From positions 1 through 5,193 of the forward strand of contig CANHQC010000163.1 of NCBI GenBank assembly GCA_947462695.1: 5,193 bases of DNA. Reading direction: 5' to 3'. The stretch is from Flavobacteriales bacterium (lineage in GTDB: Bacteria; Bacteroidota; Bacteroidia; Flavobacteriales_D; Crocinitomicaceae). Shown here piece by piece: positions 1 to 5,193 of the stretch. A program made the translations under genes and the position numbers. The notes beneath the pieces were generated by a model that was given only the letters and a program-made list of their open reading frames with translations, did no database searches and had not been told where the DNA came from. The first letter of the stretch is position 1, and every line of letters begins with the position of its first letter.

Positions 1-492
1 ATTTTGAATGTCCTTACTTATTTGATAAGCCCCAAAGAATTGAACAGTTAGTGGGGCAACAATAAAATAACCGAATAGTATTCCAGTGAAAAATAAAATG
101 GTTACATAGAAAACAATTCCTTTGGCTACAGATTTTTCGTTTTGTTTTAAACCTGGTTTAACAAACGCCCAGATCTGGTAAAAAATGAATGGAAACGACA
201 AGACAATTCCACCAAGAATACTCATCATCAATGCGTAGCTGAATTGACCTGACATCGTTGTGCTTTGAAAGCTCACTGGAATTTCCTCGATACACACTCC
301 AGCCCATTCACATAGTAATCGGAAGGTAATGAATTCTGGTTGTTTCATCGAAATGAAAAACGTATTTAAAATCCACTCCTGAAAATAAAAAAGCACACTT
401 GAAGCAACGAGAATAGCAATAGCAATGCGAACTAAGCGCCACCTCAGTTCTTCAAGATGGTCTAAAAAAGTCATGTTTTTATCATCAGACAT
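1..492 (-). CDS. tatC: Sec-independent protein translocase TatC, N-terminal part (C-terminus beyond left edge)
   Basis: TatC is the polytopic inner-membrane receptor of the twin-arginine system, which binds RR signal peptides and exports folded proteins. Reading from an ATG at 492 gives 164 residues with no stop before the window edge; the family is usually about 250-290 residues, so roughly 60% is present. The cytoplasmic N-terminus carries the TatC signature FLDHLEELRWRL (residues 9-20). TM1 is about 22-40, and a long first periplasmic loop (about 41-85) contains two cysteines, C61 and C67. TM2 follows with FPFIFYQIWAFVKPGL (100-115), then E119, which matches the conserved cytoplasmic-loop glutamate of the signal-peptide site. 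TM3 is about 126-147. The long loop ending in SGQFS is typical of Bacteroidota TatC. The frame stays open upstream to a stop at 553-555, with an in-frame TTG at 508-510, but ATG at 492 puts the signature at the usual distance from the N-terminus. It is divergent from recQ. Confidence 0.95.
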   Translation of the reverse strand, partial: MSDDKNMTFLDHLEELRWRLVRIAIAILVASSVLFYFQEWILNTFFISMKQPEFITFRLLCEWAGVCIEEIPVSFQSTTMSGQFSYALMMSILGGIVLSFPFIFYQIWAFVKPGLKQNEKSVAKGIVFYVTILFFTGILFGYFIVAPLTVQFFGAYQISKDIQN

Positions 493-518
493 ACGTGCAA
501 ATTTAATCAATATGTCGT

Positions 519-545
519 TTAAAGGGCGCCTTAACCAACCGTTAA
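519..545. repeat. Two abutting small palindromes upstream of tatC
   Basis: Arms TTAAGG and CCTTAA pair across 519-534 around a GCG centre, with one bulged A in the left arm. TTAAC (531-535) and GTTAA (541-545) form a second inverted repeat with a 5-base spacer, and the two share bases 531-534. They lie 27-53 bases upstream of the tatC ATG. They could be a leader hairpin, an operator, or chance structure; the sequence alone does not decide. Confidence 0.3.
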
Positions 546-591
546 TATCACGTCATCCTTAGATCCATTCAGTTACAACTCGCACAAAATC

Positions 592-599
592 TATATTTC
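592..599 (+). promoter_or_regulatory. Candidate Bacteroidota -7 box for recQ
   Basis: The sequence TATATTTC matches the Bacteroidota -7 consensus TAnnTTTG at seven of eight positions, counting the two free bases. Transcription would begin near 605, giving a leader of about 55 bases before the ATG at 660. No good TTTG-type -33 element lies at the expected distance (only a weak TTCAG-like stretch near 568), so this is a tentative match that could occur by chance in AT-rich DNA. Confidence 0.25.
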
Positions 600-659
600 T
601 GCCTTTTCATTGCGACATTTTAACTATCTTCAGTTAATGGAAAATGAATTTACTATTAA

Positions 660-2843
660 ATGATTGTCGGGGAACTCAAAACAGCACTTCGGGATTATTT
701 CGGATTCGATCAATTTAAAGGCAAACAGGAAGCGATTATACAAAATGTATTAGACGGTAAAAACACCTTCGTAATCATGCCAACGGGTGGAGGTAAATCC
801 ATGTGCTACCAGCTTCCAGCCCTTGTTTTAGATGGCACAGCAGTTGTGGTTTCTCCGCTCATTGCGTTGATGAAAAATCAGGTAGACGCCATTCGACAAG
901 TGAGTAACAACGAATCCGTAGCTCATTTTTTGAATTCATCGCTGAGTAAATCCGAAATTAATCAAGTTAAAAAAGCTGTTCAAGACGGAGAAACAAAGTT
1001 ATTGTACGTAGCCCCAGAATCGCTTACTAAAAAAGAAAATATTGATTTTTTAACCTCTGTGAATGTTTCCTTTTTTGCCATCGATGAAGCGCATTGTATT
1101 TCAGAGTGGGGACATGACTTTCGGCCAGAGTATCGACGATTGCGTGAGATTTTTGAGAAGATTTCAGCTGTTCCAATTATCGCTTTAACGGCAACAGCAA
1201 CTCCTAAAGTCCAATACGACATACAGAAGAATTTAAATATGCTGGATGCAACAGTATTTAAGGCATCATTTAATCGGGACAACCTCCACTATGAAATTCG
1301 TCCAAAACGAGAGGTTGAAAAGCAAATCATAAAATACATTCGGACCAAGGAAGGGAAAAGTGGGATCATCTATTGCCTCAGTCGAAAAAAGGTAGAGGAA
1401 ATAGCAGAGCTTTTGCAGGTCAATGGAATCAATGCACTTCCTTACCATGCTGGGCTCGACGCCTCTACACGTGCGAAACATCAAGATATGTTTTTAATGG
1501 AAGAGGCAGATGTCATTGTCGCTACAATTGCTTTTGGAATGGGAATCGATAAACCGGATGTTCGTTATGTGATTCACCACGATATACCAAAATCAATTGA
1601 AAGCTATTACCAAGAAACAGGTAGAGCAGGTCGTGATGGAGGAGAAGGAGAATGTCTCGCGTTTTACAGTTATAAAGACATTGAGAAGTTGGAGAAATTC
1701 CTCCAAGGTAAACCAGTTGCCGAACAAGAAGTTGGCCGACAATTACTCAATGAAATTGTGGCGTATGCGGAGACGTCTGTATGCAGAAGAAAGTTTGTGT
1801 TGCATTATTTCGGTGAGGAATTCAATGAAAATGAATGCGGTGAATTTTGTGACAATTGTAAGCATCCAAAGGAACGCAAAGAGGGGATGGAATACGTTTC
1901 ATTGCTTTTAAATGCTATTATGGAATTACAAGAGACACAGAAGTCTAAGCATTATTGTGCGTATTTATCTGGAAACTTAACTCCCGATATTATTAATTAC
2001 AGGCATGATACACTGCCTGGTTTCGGTAAGGGGAATGAAAAAGATGAGCATTTCTGGAATGCTGTCATTCGACAGGTAGCAGTTGCGGGTCTTGTATACA
2101 AGGATATTGAGACGTATGGAACATTGAAGTTAACCGACGCTGGGAAGGAATTTATAGTGCAACCTGCGTCTTTCCTTCTAATCAAGGAACATGATTTTTC
2201 GAATACGGATGACGAGGATGCGTTAGTCAATATAGGTGGCAAAGGTGGTGCTTTTGATGAGACACTCTACGAAATGCTGTTAGACTTACGAAAATCAATT
2301 TCCAAGCAACGAAACATTCCACCATTCGTTATTTTTCAAGAGCAATCGTTGAAAGATATGTGCTTTCAATACCCAATTACTATTGATGAATTAACGCATA
2401 TTCAAGGCGTAGGAACAGGAAAAGCCGCGCGCTATGGTCAGCCGTTTATCGAATTGATACATGTGTATGTGCACGACAATGATATTGATCGTCCTCAAGA
2501 CATGGTAGTTAAATCATTGGTCAATAAATCGGTCCTCAAAGTTCAGCTGATACAAAATATTGATCGTAAACTTCCATTAGAAGATATCGGTCGATCGCAA
2601 GGAAAATCAATGAATGAAGTGATTGAAGAACTAGAGGCGATCGTATCATCAGGTACGCGAGTAAATATTGGTTATTACATTGATGATATTCTCGATCCTG
2701 AAAACCAGGAAGAAATATTTGATTACTTCAGTGAAGCAGAAACCGATGATCTAATTACGGCATATAAAGAATTTGATGGCGATTACAACGAAGAAGAACT
2801 TCGTTTGATGCGGATCAAATTTATGAGCGAAATGGCAAACTGA
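660..2843 (+). CDS. recQ: ATP-dependent DNA helicase RecQ, long Bacteroidota type
   Basis: This is a 3'-5' superfamily 2 DNA helicase of 727 residues, acting in the cytoplasm in recombinational repair and rescue of stalled replication. The helicase core shows motif 0 around FGFDQFKGKQ (14-23), Walker A MPTGGGKS (40-47), DEAH (142-145) followed by the RecQ aromatic-rich loop CISEWGHDFRPEY (146-158), motif III TATAT (177-181), motif V AFGMGIDKPDVR (291-302) and motif VI QETGRAGRDG (318-327). The zinc site is C375, C393, C397 and C400. An RQC winged helix (about 410-505) and an HRDC domain (about 533-602, with IQGVGTGKAARYG) follow. E. coli RecQ ends after HRDC at 609 residues; here about 120 more residues (608-727) form an acidic-ended, probably helix-turn-helix, extension seen in Bacteroidota homologues. 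The start is fixed by the in-frame TAA just upstream and by motif 0 lying close to the N-terminus. All catalytic motifs are intact. It converges on the lipoprotein gene, with 12 bases between stops. Confidence 0.98.
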   Translation: MIVGELKTALRDYFGFDQFKGKQEAIIQNVLDGKNTFVIMPTGGGKSMCYQLPALVLDGTAVVVSPLIALMKNQVDAIRQVSNNESVAHFLNSSLSKSEINQVKKAVQDGETKLLYVAPESLTKKENIDFLTSVNVSFFAIDEAHCISEWGHDFRPEYRRLREIFEKISAVPIIALTATATPKVQYDIQKNLNMLDATVFKASFNRDNLHYEIRPKREVEKQIIKYIRTKEGKSGIIYCLSRKKVEEIAELLQVNGINALPYHAGLDASTRAKHQDMFLMEEADVIVATIAFGMGIDKPDVRYVIHHDIPKSIESYYQETGRAGRDGGEGECLAFYSYKDIEKLEKFLQGKPVAEQEVGRQLLNEIVAYAETSVCRRKFVLHYFGEEFNENECGEFCDNCKHPKERKEGMEYVSLLLNAIMELQETQKSKHYCAYLSGNLTPDIINYRHDTLPGFGKGNEKDEHFWNAVIRQVAVAGLVYKDIETYGTLKLTDAGKEFIVQPASFLLIKEHDFSNTDDEDALVNIGGKGGAFDETLYEMLLDLRKSISKQRNIPPFVIFQEQSLKDMCFQYPITIDELTHIQGVGTGKAARYGQPFIELIHVYVHDNDIDRPQDMVVKSLVNKSVLKVQLIQNIDRKLPLEDIGRSQGKSMNEVIEELEAIVSSGTRVNIGYYIDDILDPENQEEIFDYFSEAETDDLITAYKEFDGDYNEEELRLMRIKFMSEMAN

Positions 2844-2846
2844 TTC

Positions 2847-2865
2847 GAGAATATATTAGATTCTC
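2847..2865. terminator. Small hairpin between convergent genes, possible weak terminator
   Basis: Perfect 6-base arms GAGAAT (2847-2852) and ATTCTC (2860-2865) flank a 7-base loop, starting 4 bases after the recQ stop. The plus strand then reads TTTCT, a poor T-tract. The right arm lies inside the last codons of the converging lipoprotein gene. The position suits transcription ending between convergent genes, but the stem is short and AT-rich, so efficiency is doubtful. Confidence 0.3.
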
Positions 2866-3275
2866 TTTCTAAATTGAAAAAGGCGGACGAATCCATTGGA
2901 AAGTAGTTCCTCCAATTGCAAGTCGGTTGAAGTTAATGTCAGAATTCGATAAGTTGATATTATTGAATCTCCCGTTGCGTTATAGCAGGTTAAGTTCTCA
3001 CCTTTATTGGTTAGTTCATAAATGCCTTTCCGTTGAAATGATAAAGTATCTGTATTTTCCCAAAATAGGAGACGAAATTGATACTCATTGTATTTAGGTT
3101 CTTTAAAATTGAGTTCACCCTCAAAAGATGGAAATACCGTCCAACCTTCAGCTGAAGTTATTTTGAACGAGGATAAGTCCCAATCGCCCTCAAGTTTGTT
3201 TGCAGTCCTGTTCTCTTTTGAACAGCTGTAAAGAAAAGAAATCGATAATATTATGTAAAATACAACCTGTTTCAT
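2856..3275 (-). CDS. Small lipocalin-like lipoprotein
   Basis: This 139-residue protein has a type II signal peptide: a short positive N-terminus (MK), a hydrophobic core (about 4-16) and the lipobox LYSC with the lipidated cysteine at residue 18. The mature part is about 120 residues, rich in alternating beta-type segments, and begins with a GDW motif in KLEGDWDLSSF (28-38). That resembles the G-x-W strand of the lipocalin-like domain found in many small Bacteroidota lipoproteins. The residues after the cysteine (SKEN) are only weakly similar to the acidic surface-export signals of this phylum, so periplasmic or surface exposure is open. Its ATG overlaps the TGA of the upstream M20 gene (ATGA, 3272-3275), which implies translational coupling and last place in the operon. 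No ligand or specific function can be assigned; the lipocalin-like fold is an inference from pattern, while the lipoprotein call is firm. Confidence 0.85.
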   Translation of the reverse strand: MKQVVFYIILSISFLYSCSKENRTANKLEGDWDLSSFKITSAEGWTVFPSFEGELNFKEPKYNEYQFRLLFWENTDTLSFQRKGIYELTNKGENLTCYNATGDSIISTYRILTLTSTDLQLEELLSNGFVRLFQFRKRI

Positions 3276-4465
3276 ACATTAATCAATGAGGCTAGGGCCA
3301 GTGCTTGCATACCTGTTATCATCGATTCTTCATCGATATCAAATTTAGGGTGATGCACTCCGTGAACAATTCCTTTTTCTTCATTTCGAACACCAATTCG
3401 AAAAAAACATGCTGGAACCTGATGCGAATAAAATGAAAAGTCTTCAGAGGTCAGTCGAATAGGTAAGTCAACGAGTGATTCACTACCAAAATGCGCTTCA
3501 GCTAGTTCTTTCCATTTTCGTGTTACTTCCGGATCATTTTCCAAATAAGGATAGCCTTTACTTATTTCCAAATCTACTGTGGCTCCTTGGCTATTAGCGA
3601 TATGATGTATTTGGTGTTCAATTAATGCCAATGCTTCTTTTCGCCACTGTTCGTTCATCGTCCTGAATGTTCCTTTCAATTTTGCAGTTGAAGGGATAAC
3701 GTTGGTTGCTCCGAGCGCTTCAAAATGCCCAAAGCTTAATACACAGGGAATTGAAGGATCACATTTTCTACTCACGATTTGTTGCAGTTGCGTCACAATT
3801 GTTGCTCCAATAAGAATTGGATCGATGCACCGATGAGGTGTTGCTCCATGACCACCTTTTCCGTTAATTGTCAAGTGAATTTCATCGCATGATGCCATGT
3901 AAAGTCCTTCTTTAAAGCCTAACATTCCAACTGGTAAATCAGGAAAAACATGCAATGCAAAAATGGCTTTTACCGCAGGATTATCTAATACTCCATCAGC
4001 AATCATAAGTGTTGCTCCACCCGGATTTTTCTCTTCACCAGGTTGAAAGATGAGTTTGATGGGGGTAGGGAGTTTATCTTTTATTTCAAAAAGTAACTCA
4101 GCAGTGCCTAATAAAATTGCCGTGTGCACATCATGGCCACACGCATGCATAATTCCTTCTCGAGTAGAACGATACGAAACGTCATTTTCCTCAACGATAG
4201 GTAATGCGTCTAAATCAGCACGCAACGCAATACATGCATCTTGCTCACTGTGTTGCTTACCTCTAATTATGGCAACTACACCTGTTTTACCTATGTCTTT
4301 TGTAAAAGGGATCCCCAATTTTGTTAGCTGTTCTGCCACAAAATTCATGGTTTCAACTTCTTGGTATGAAAGCTCAGGGTATTCATGCAAGTGCCTTCGG
4401 TATTGCCTGACTTTCTCAAACAAAAGGGTAGATTTTTCTACAATGTAGTGATGTAAATTATCCAT
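3272..4465 (-). CDS. M20 family metallopeptidase / N-acyl-amino acid amidohydrolase (hippurate hydrolase, IAA-amino acid hydrolase type)
   Basis: This is a complete 397-residue enzyme of the M20D group, which hydrolyses the amide bond of N-acyl or N-aryl amino acids in the cytoplasm using a divalent metal pair. RRHLHEYPELS (23-33) is the family N-terminal signature. The metal site is visible as HACGHD (107-112; ligands C109 and H111), QPGEE (141-145; E144 is the likely base and E145 a ligand), LH (H172) and VHHP (H371 the likely last ligand). The lid/dimerization domain carries NGKGGHGATPH (201-211). A conserved SEDFSFY lies at 340-346. Length is normal and no key residue is missing. There is no signal peptide. 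The substrate cannot be told from sequence: N-acetyl-diaminopimelate, hippurate-like or other acyl amino acids are all possible. The start overlaps the end of the TauE/SafE gene by 8 bases, and the stop overlaps the lipoprotein start by 4, so it is the middle gene of a coupled operon. Confidence 0.95.
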   Translation of the reverse strand: MDNLHHYIVEKSTLLFEKVRQYRRHLHEYPELSYQEVETMNFVAEQLTKLGIPFTKDIGKTGVVAIIRGKQHSEQDACIALRADLDALPIVEENDVSYRSTREGIMHACGHDVHTAILLGTAELLFEIKDKLPTPIKLIFQPGEEKNPGGATLMIADGVLDNPAVKAIFALHVFPDLPVGMLGFKEGLYMASCDEIHLTINGKGGHGATPHRCIDPILIGATIVTQLQQIVSRKCDPSIPCVLSFGHFEALGATNVIPSTAKLKGTFRTMNEQWRKEALALIEHQIHHIANSQGATVDLEISKGYPYLENDPEVTRKWKELAEAHFGSESLVDLPIRLTSEDFSFYSHQVPACFFRIGVRNEEKGIVHGVHHPKFDIDEESMITGMQALALASLINV

Positions 4466-4856
4466 CTTGATTTATAGTTTTTATACCGGTTACTATCAAT
4501 TGGAAGGCAACATAGGCCATGATAATTCCAAAGATCAATTTGACAATTCCCGGGGACATTCTCAAAGAAAGTTTCGAACCAAAAAATCCACCGACAACAA
4601 ATGCACCAGCGATAATCAATCCATAAGATAAATTGACATTATTCGTTTTCCAATAATTCAATAAGGCCAATCCGACAACGGGTAAAACTAATACTAACAG
4701 GCTTGTTCCTTGTGCTTGATGTTGCGTCAATCCGAGAAAAAAAACCAACGAAGGGACAATAATTACACCACCACCAATACCCACAAATCCACTTAGAATT
4801 CCTCCAAAGAAACCTATCAAAAGTAAAATAAGTATGGTCATAGGTGCAAGTGCCAT
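4458..4856 (-). CDS. Half-size TauE/SafE family membrane transporter
   Basis: This 132-residue, very hydrophobic protein has about four membrane segments (roughly 7-22, 30-42, 51-67 and 76-96, then 103-124, with the first motif probably re-entrant). It carries the TauE/SafE (formerly DUF81) signature GFVGIGGGVIIVP (23-35), followed by GTSLLVLVLP (50-59) and GSKLSLRMS (93-101). Family members are proposed to export sulfite, sulfoacetate or other organic anions across the inner membrane. Full-length members have about 250 residues with two such halves; this one has a single half, so it would have to work as a homodimer or with another half. The ends look natural: a stop at 4869-4871 lies just upstream of the ATG, and the reading frame ends in a polar tail. 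It starts 25 bases after the ligase gene and overlaps the M20 start by 8 bases. Its substrate is unknown. A second ATG (residue 6) is possible but would trim the first segment. Confidence 0.88.
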   Translation of the reverse strand: MALAPMTILILLLIGFFGGILSGFVGIGGGVIIVPSLVFFLGLTQHQAQGTSLLVLVLPVVGLALLNYWKTNNVNLSYGLIIAGAFVVGGFFGSKLSLRMSPGIVKLIFGIIMAYVAFQLIVTGIKTINQDG

Positions 4857-4881
4857 AATTCCACAAAGTTAATGAATCGAA

Positions 4882-5193
4882 CTATTGAACTAACATATTA
4901 CATCCCCTGAGGTCAGAATGATCAAATCGGCCCATTAATTGAAATGCATCTGCATGTTGTCTTCCCAAATCTTGCGTGGCAATAAATGAACAACTGTGAA
5001 TATTGGCTAAGTCGATCACATTTATCCCACCTGTTTTACCACTTGGCACGAATGCAAAAGGATCATTGACATCCCTCATTAGTACTTTCATCCACTTGGG
5101 CGTTTTAAATTGTTCGTTACCCGAGCTGTAAGCCTGCGAAAGAAGTTCAGTCATTCCATATTCAGCGGCGATTTCCTTAACACCAAATTGTGC
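4882..5193 (-). CDS. LuxE-like acyl-protein synthetase / acyl-activating ligase, C-terminal part (N-terminus beyond right edge)
   Basis: The last 103 residues of an adenylate-forming enzyme resembling LuxE, the acyl-protein synthetase of bacterial fatty acid reductase, are present. LuxE-type proteins activate a carboxylic acid as an acyl-AMP and pass it to an acceptor; in non-luminous Bacteroidota the physiological acid is unknown. The fragment enters the window already in frame (AQFGVKEIAAEYG) and shows the core motif YGMTE (12-16), then INVIDLANIHSCSFI (57-71), QDLGR (74-78, the usual ribose-contacting aspartate) and GRFDHSDLRGCN (88-99). It ends four residues after that motif (TAG at 4882-4884), without the classical C-terminal PxxxxGK lysine motif, which I believe is normal for this compact family of about 320-360 residues. 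The ATG at 5154 is the M of YGMTE, so it is internal and not the start. It is the first visible gene of the minus-strand cluster, 25 bases before the TauE/SafE gene. Confidence 0.85.
   Translation of the reverse strand, partial: AQFGVKEIAAEYGMTELLSQAYSSGNEQFKTPKWMKVLMRDVNDPFAFVPSGKTGGINVIDLANIHSCSFIATQDLGRQHADAFQLMGRFDHSDLRGCNMLVQ

Larger units (their letters stand above)
493..659. promoter_or_regulatory. Divergent tatC/recQ intergenic promoter region
   Basis: This 167-base AT-rich gap must hold promoters for both tatC (leftward) and recQ (rightward). It contains no RNA gene or convincing ORF. Two small palindromes lie near tatC (519-545) and a -7-like box faces recQ (592-599). An in-frame TAA at 657-659 directly precedes the recQ ATG at 660 and rules out any upstream extension of recQ. 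The bases before that ATG are A/T-rich and lack a Shine-Dalgarno sequence, as is usual in Bacteroidota. Confidence 0.55.
2856..5193 (-). other. Probable four-gene operon: LuxE-like ligase, TauE/SafE, M20 hydrolase, lipoprotein
   Basis: The four minus-strand genes are packed with gaps of +25, -8 and -4 bases, leaving no room for internal terminators and little for internal promoters. This strongly suggests one transcript that enters from beyond 5193. The two overlaps (ATGGATAA at 4458-4465 and ATGA at 3272-3275) suggest coupled translation of the last three genes. The products do not form a recognisable pathway. Confidence 0.7.

Noticed and set aside
498..505. Perfect minus-strand TAAATTTG match to the Bacteroidota -7 consensus upstream of tatC
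   Set aside because: It lies only 6-13 bases from the tatC ATG, so the transcript would be essentially leaderless, and no TTTG-like -33 element is found at the right distance. A chance match in AT-rich DNA is more likely.
644..718. Short plus-strand ORF (ATG at 644) overlapping the recQ start in another frame
   Set aside because: It encodes about 24 residues, mostly inside recQ, with no recognisable feature. Nothing supports its translation or an attenuator role.
1597..1911. 104-codon plus-strand ORF inside recQ
   Set aside because: It is a frame shadow of the zinc-binding and RQC part of RecQ, whose frame is intact and carries all family motifs.
4050..4448. 132-codon plus-strand ORF opposite the M20 gene
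   Set aside because: It is antisense to the metal-binding half of a clearly conserved enzyme, and its translation has low-complexity serine-rich composition typical of antisense shadows.
4639..4866. 75-codon minus-strand ORF overlapping the TauE/SafE gene
   Set aside because: It is an alternative frame of the TauE/SafE gene; the Trp/Cys-rich translation (CGYWWWCNYC) is what the glycine-rich motif gives when read out of frame.
5152..5154. ATG as the start of a 90-residue protein
   Set aside because: The frame is open to the window edge and the ATG is the M of the YGMTE adenylation motif, so it is internal to a larger LuxE-like ligase.

Overview
The window looks like an ordinary chromosomal segment of a member of the Bacteroidota, probably a Flavobacteriia-like organism. 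The DNA is AT-rich. TatC has the long, cysteine-bearing first periplasmic loop typical of this phylum. RecQ is the long (about 730-residue) Bacteroidota type with an extra C-terminal domain. The ligase fragment at the right edge belongs to the LuxE-like acyl-protein synthetase family common in these bacteria. No Shine-Dalgarno-like sequence is obvious before the starts I inspected, which also fits the phylum. The assignment rests on remembered protein features; no tree or search was run.

Layout: 1-492 (minus) is the N-terminal part of tatC, running off the left edge. 493-659 is a divergent intergenic region with a candidate -7 box for recQ and two small palindromes nearer tatC. 660-2843 (plus) is a complete recQ. 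A 12-base gap with a small hairpin separates it from a converging minus-strand cluster. Read in transcription order (right to left), that cluster is: the C-terminal third of a LuxE-like acyl-activating ligase (5193-4882, cut by the right edge), a half-size TauE/SafE membrane protein (4856-4458), an M20 peptidase/amidohydrolase (4465-3272) and a small lipocalin-like lipoprotein (3275-2856). These genes are 25 bases apart, overlapping by 8 bases and overlapping by 4 bases (ATGA), so they very likely form one transcript with coupled translation.

Functionally, the left half is housekeeping: export of folded proteins (TatC) and DNA repair (RecQ). The right half combines acyl activation, anion or organic-sulfur transport, N-acyl amino acid hydrolysis and a surface or periplasmic lipoprotein. 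No shared pathway can be read from the sequence; tight packing is the only firm link. I found no mobile element, CRISPR array, RNA gene or defence system, and nothing that clearly indicates a new biological system.
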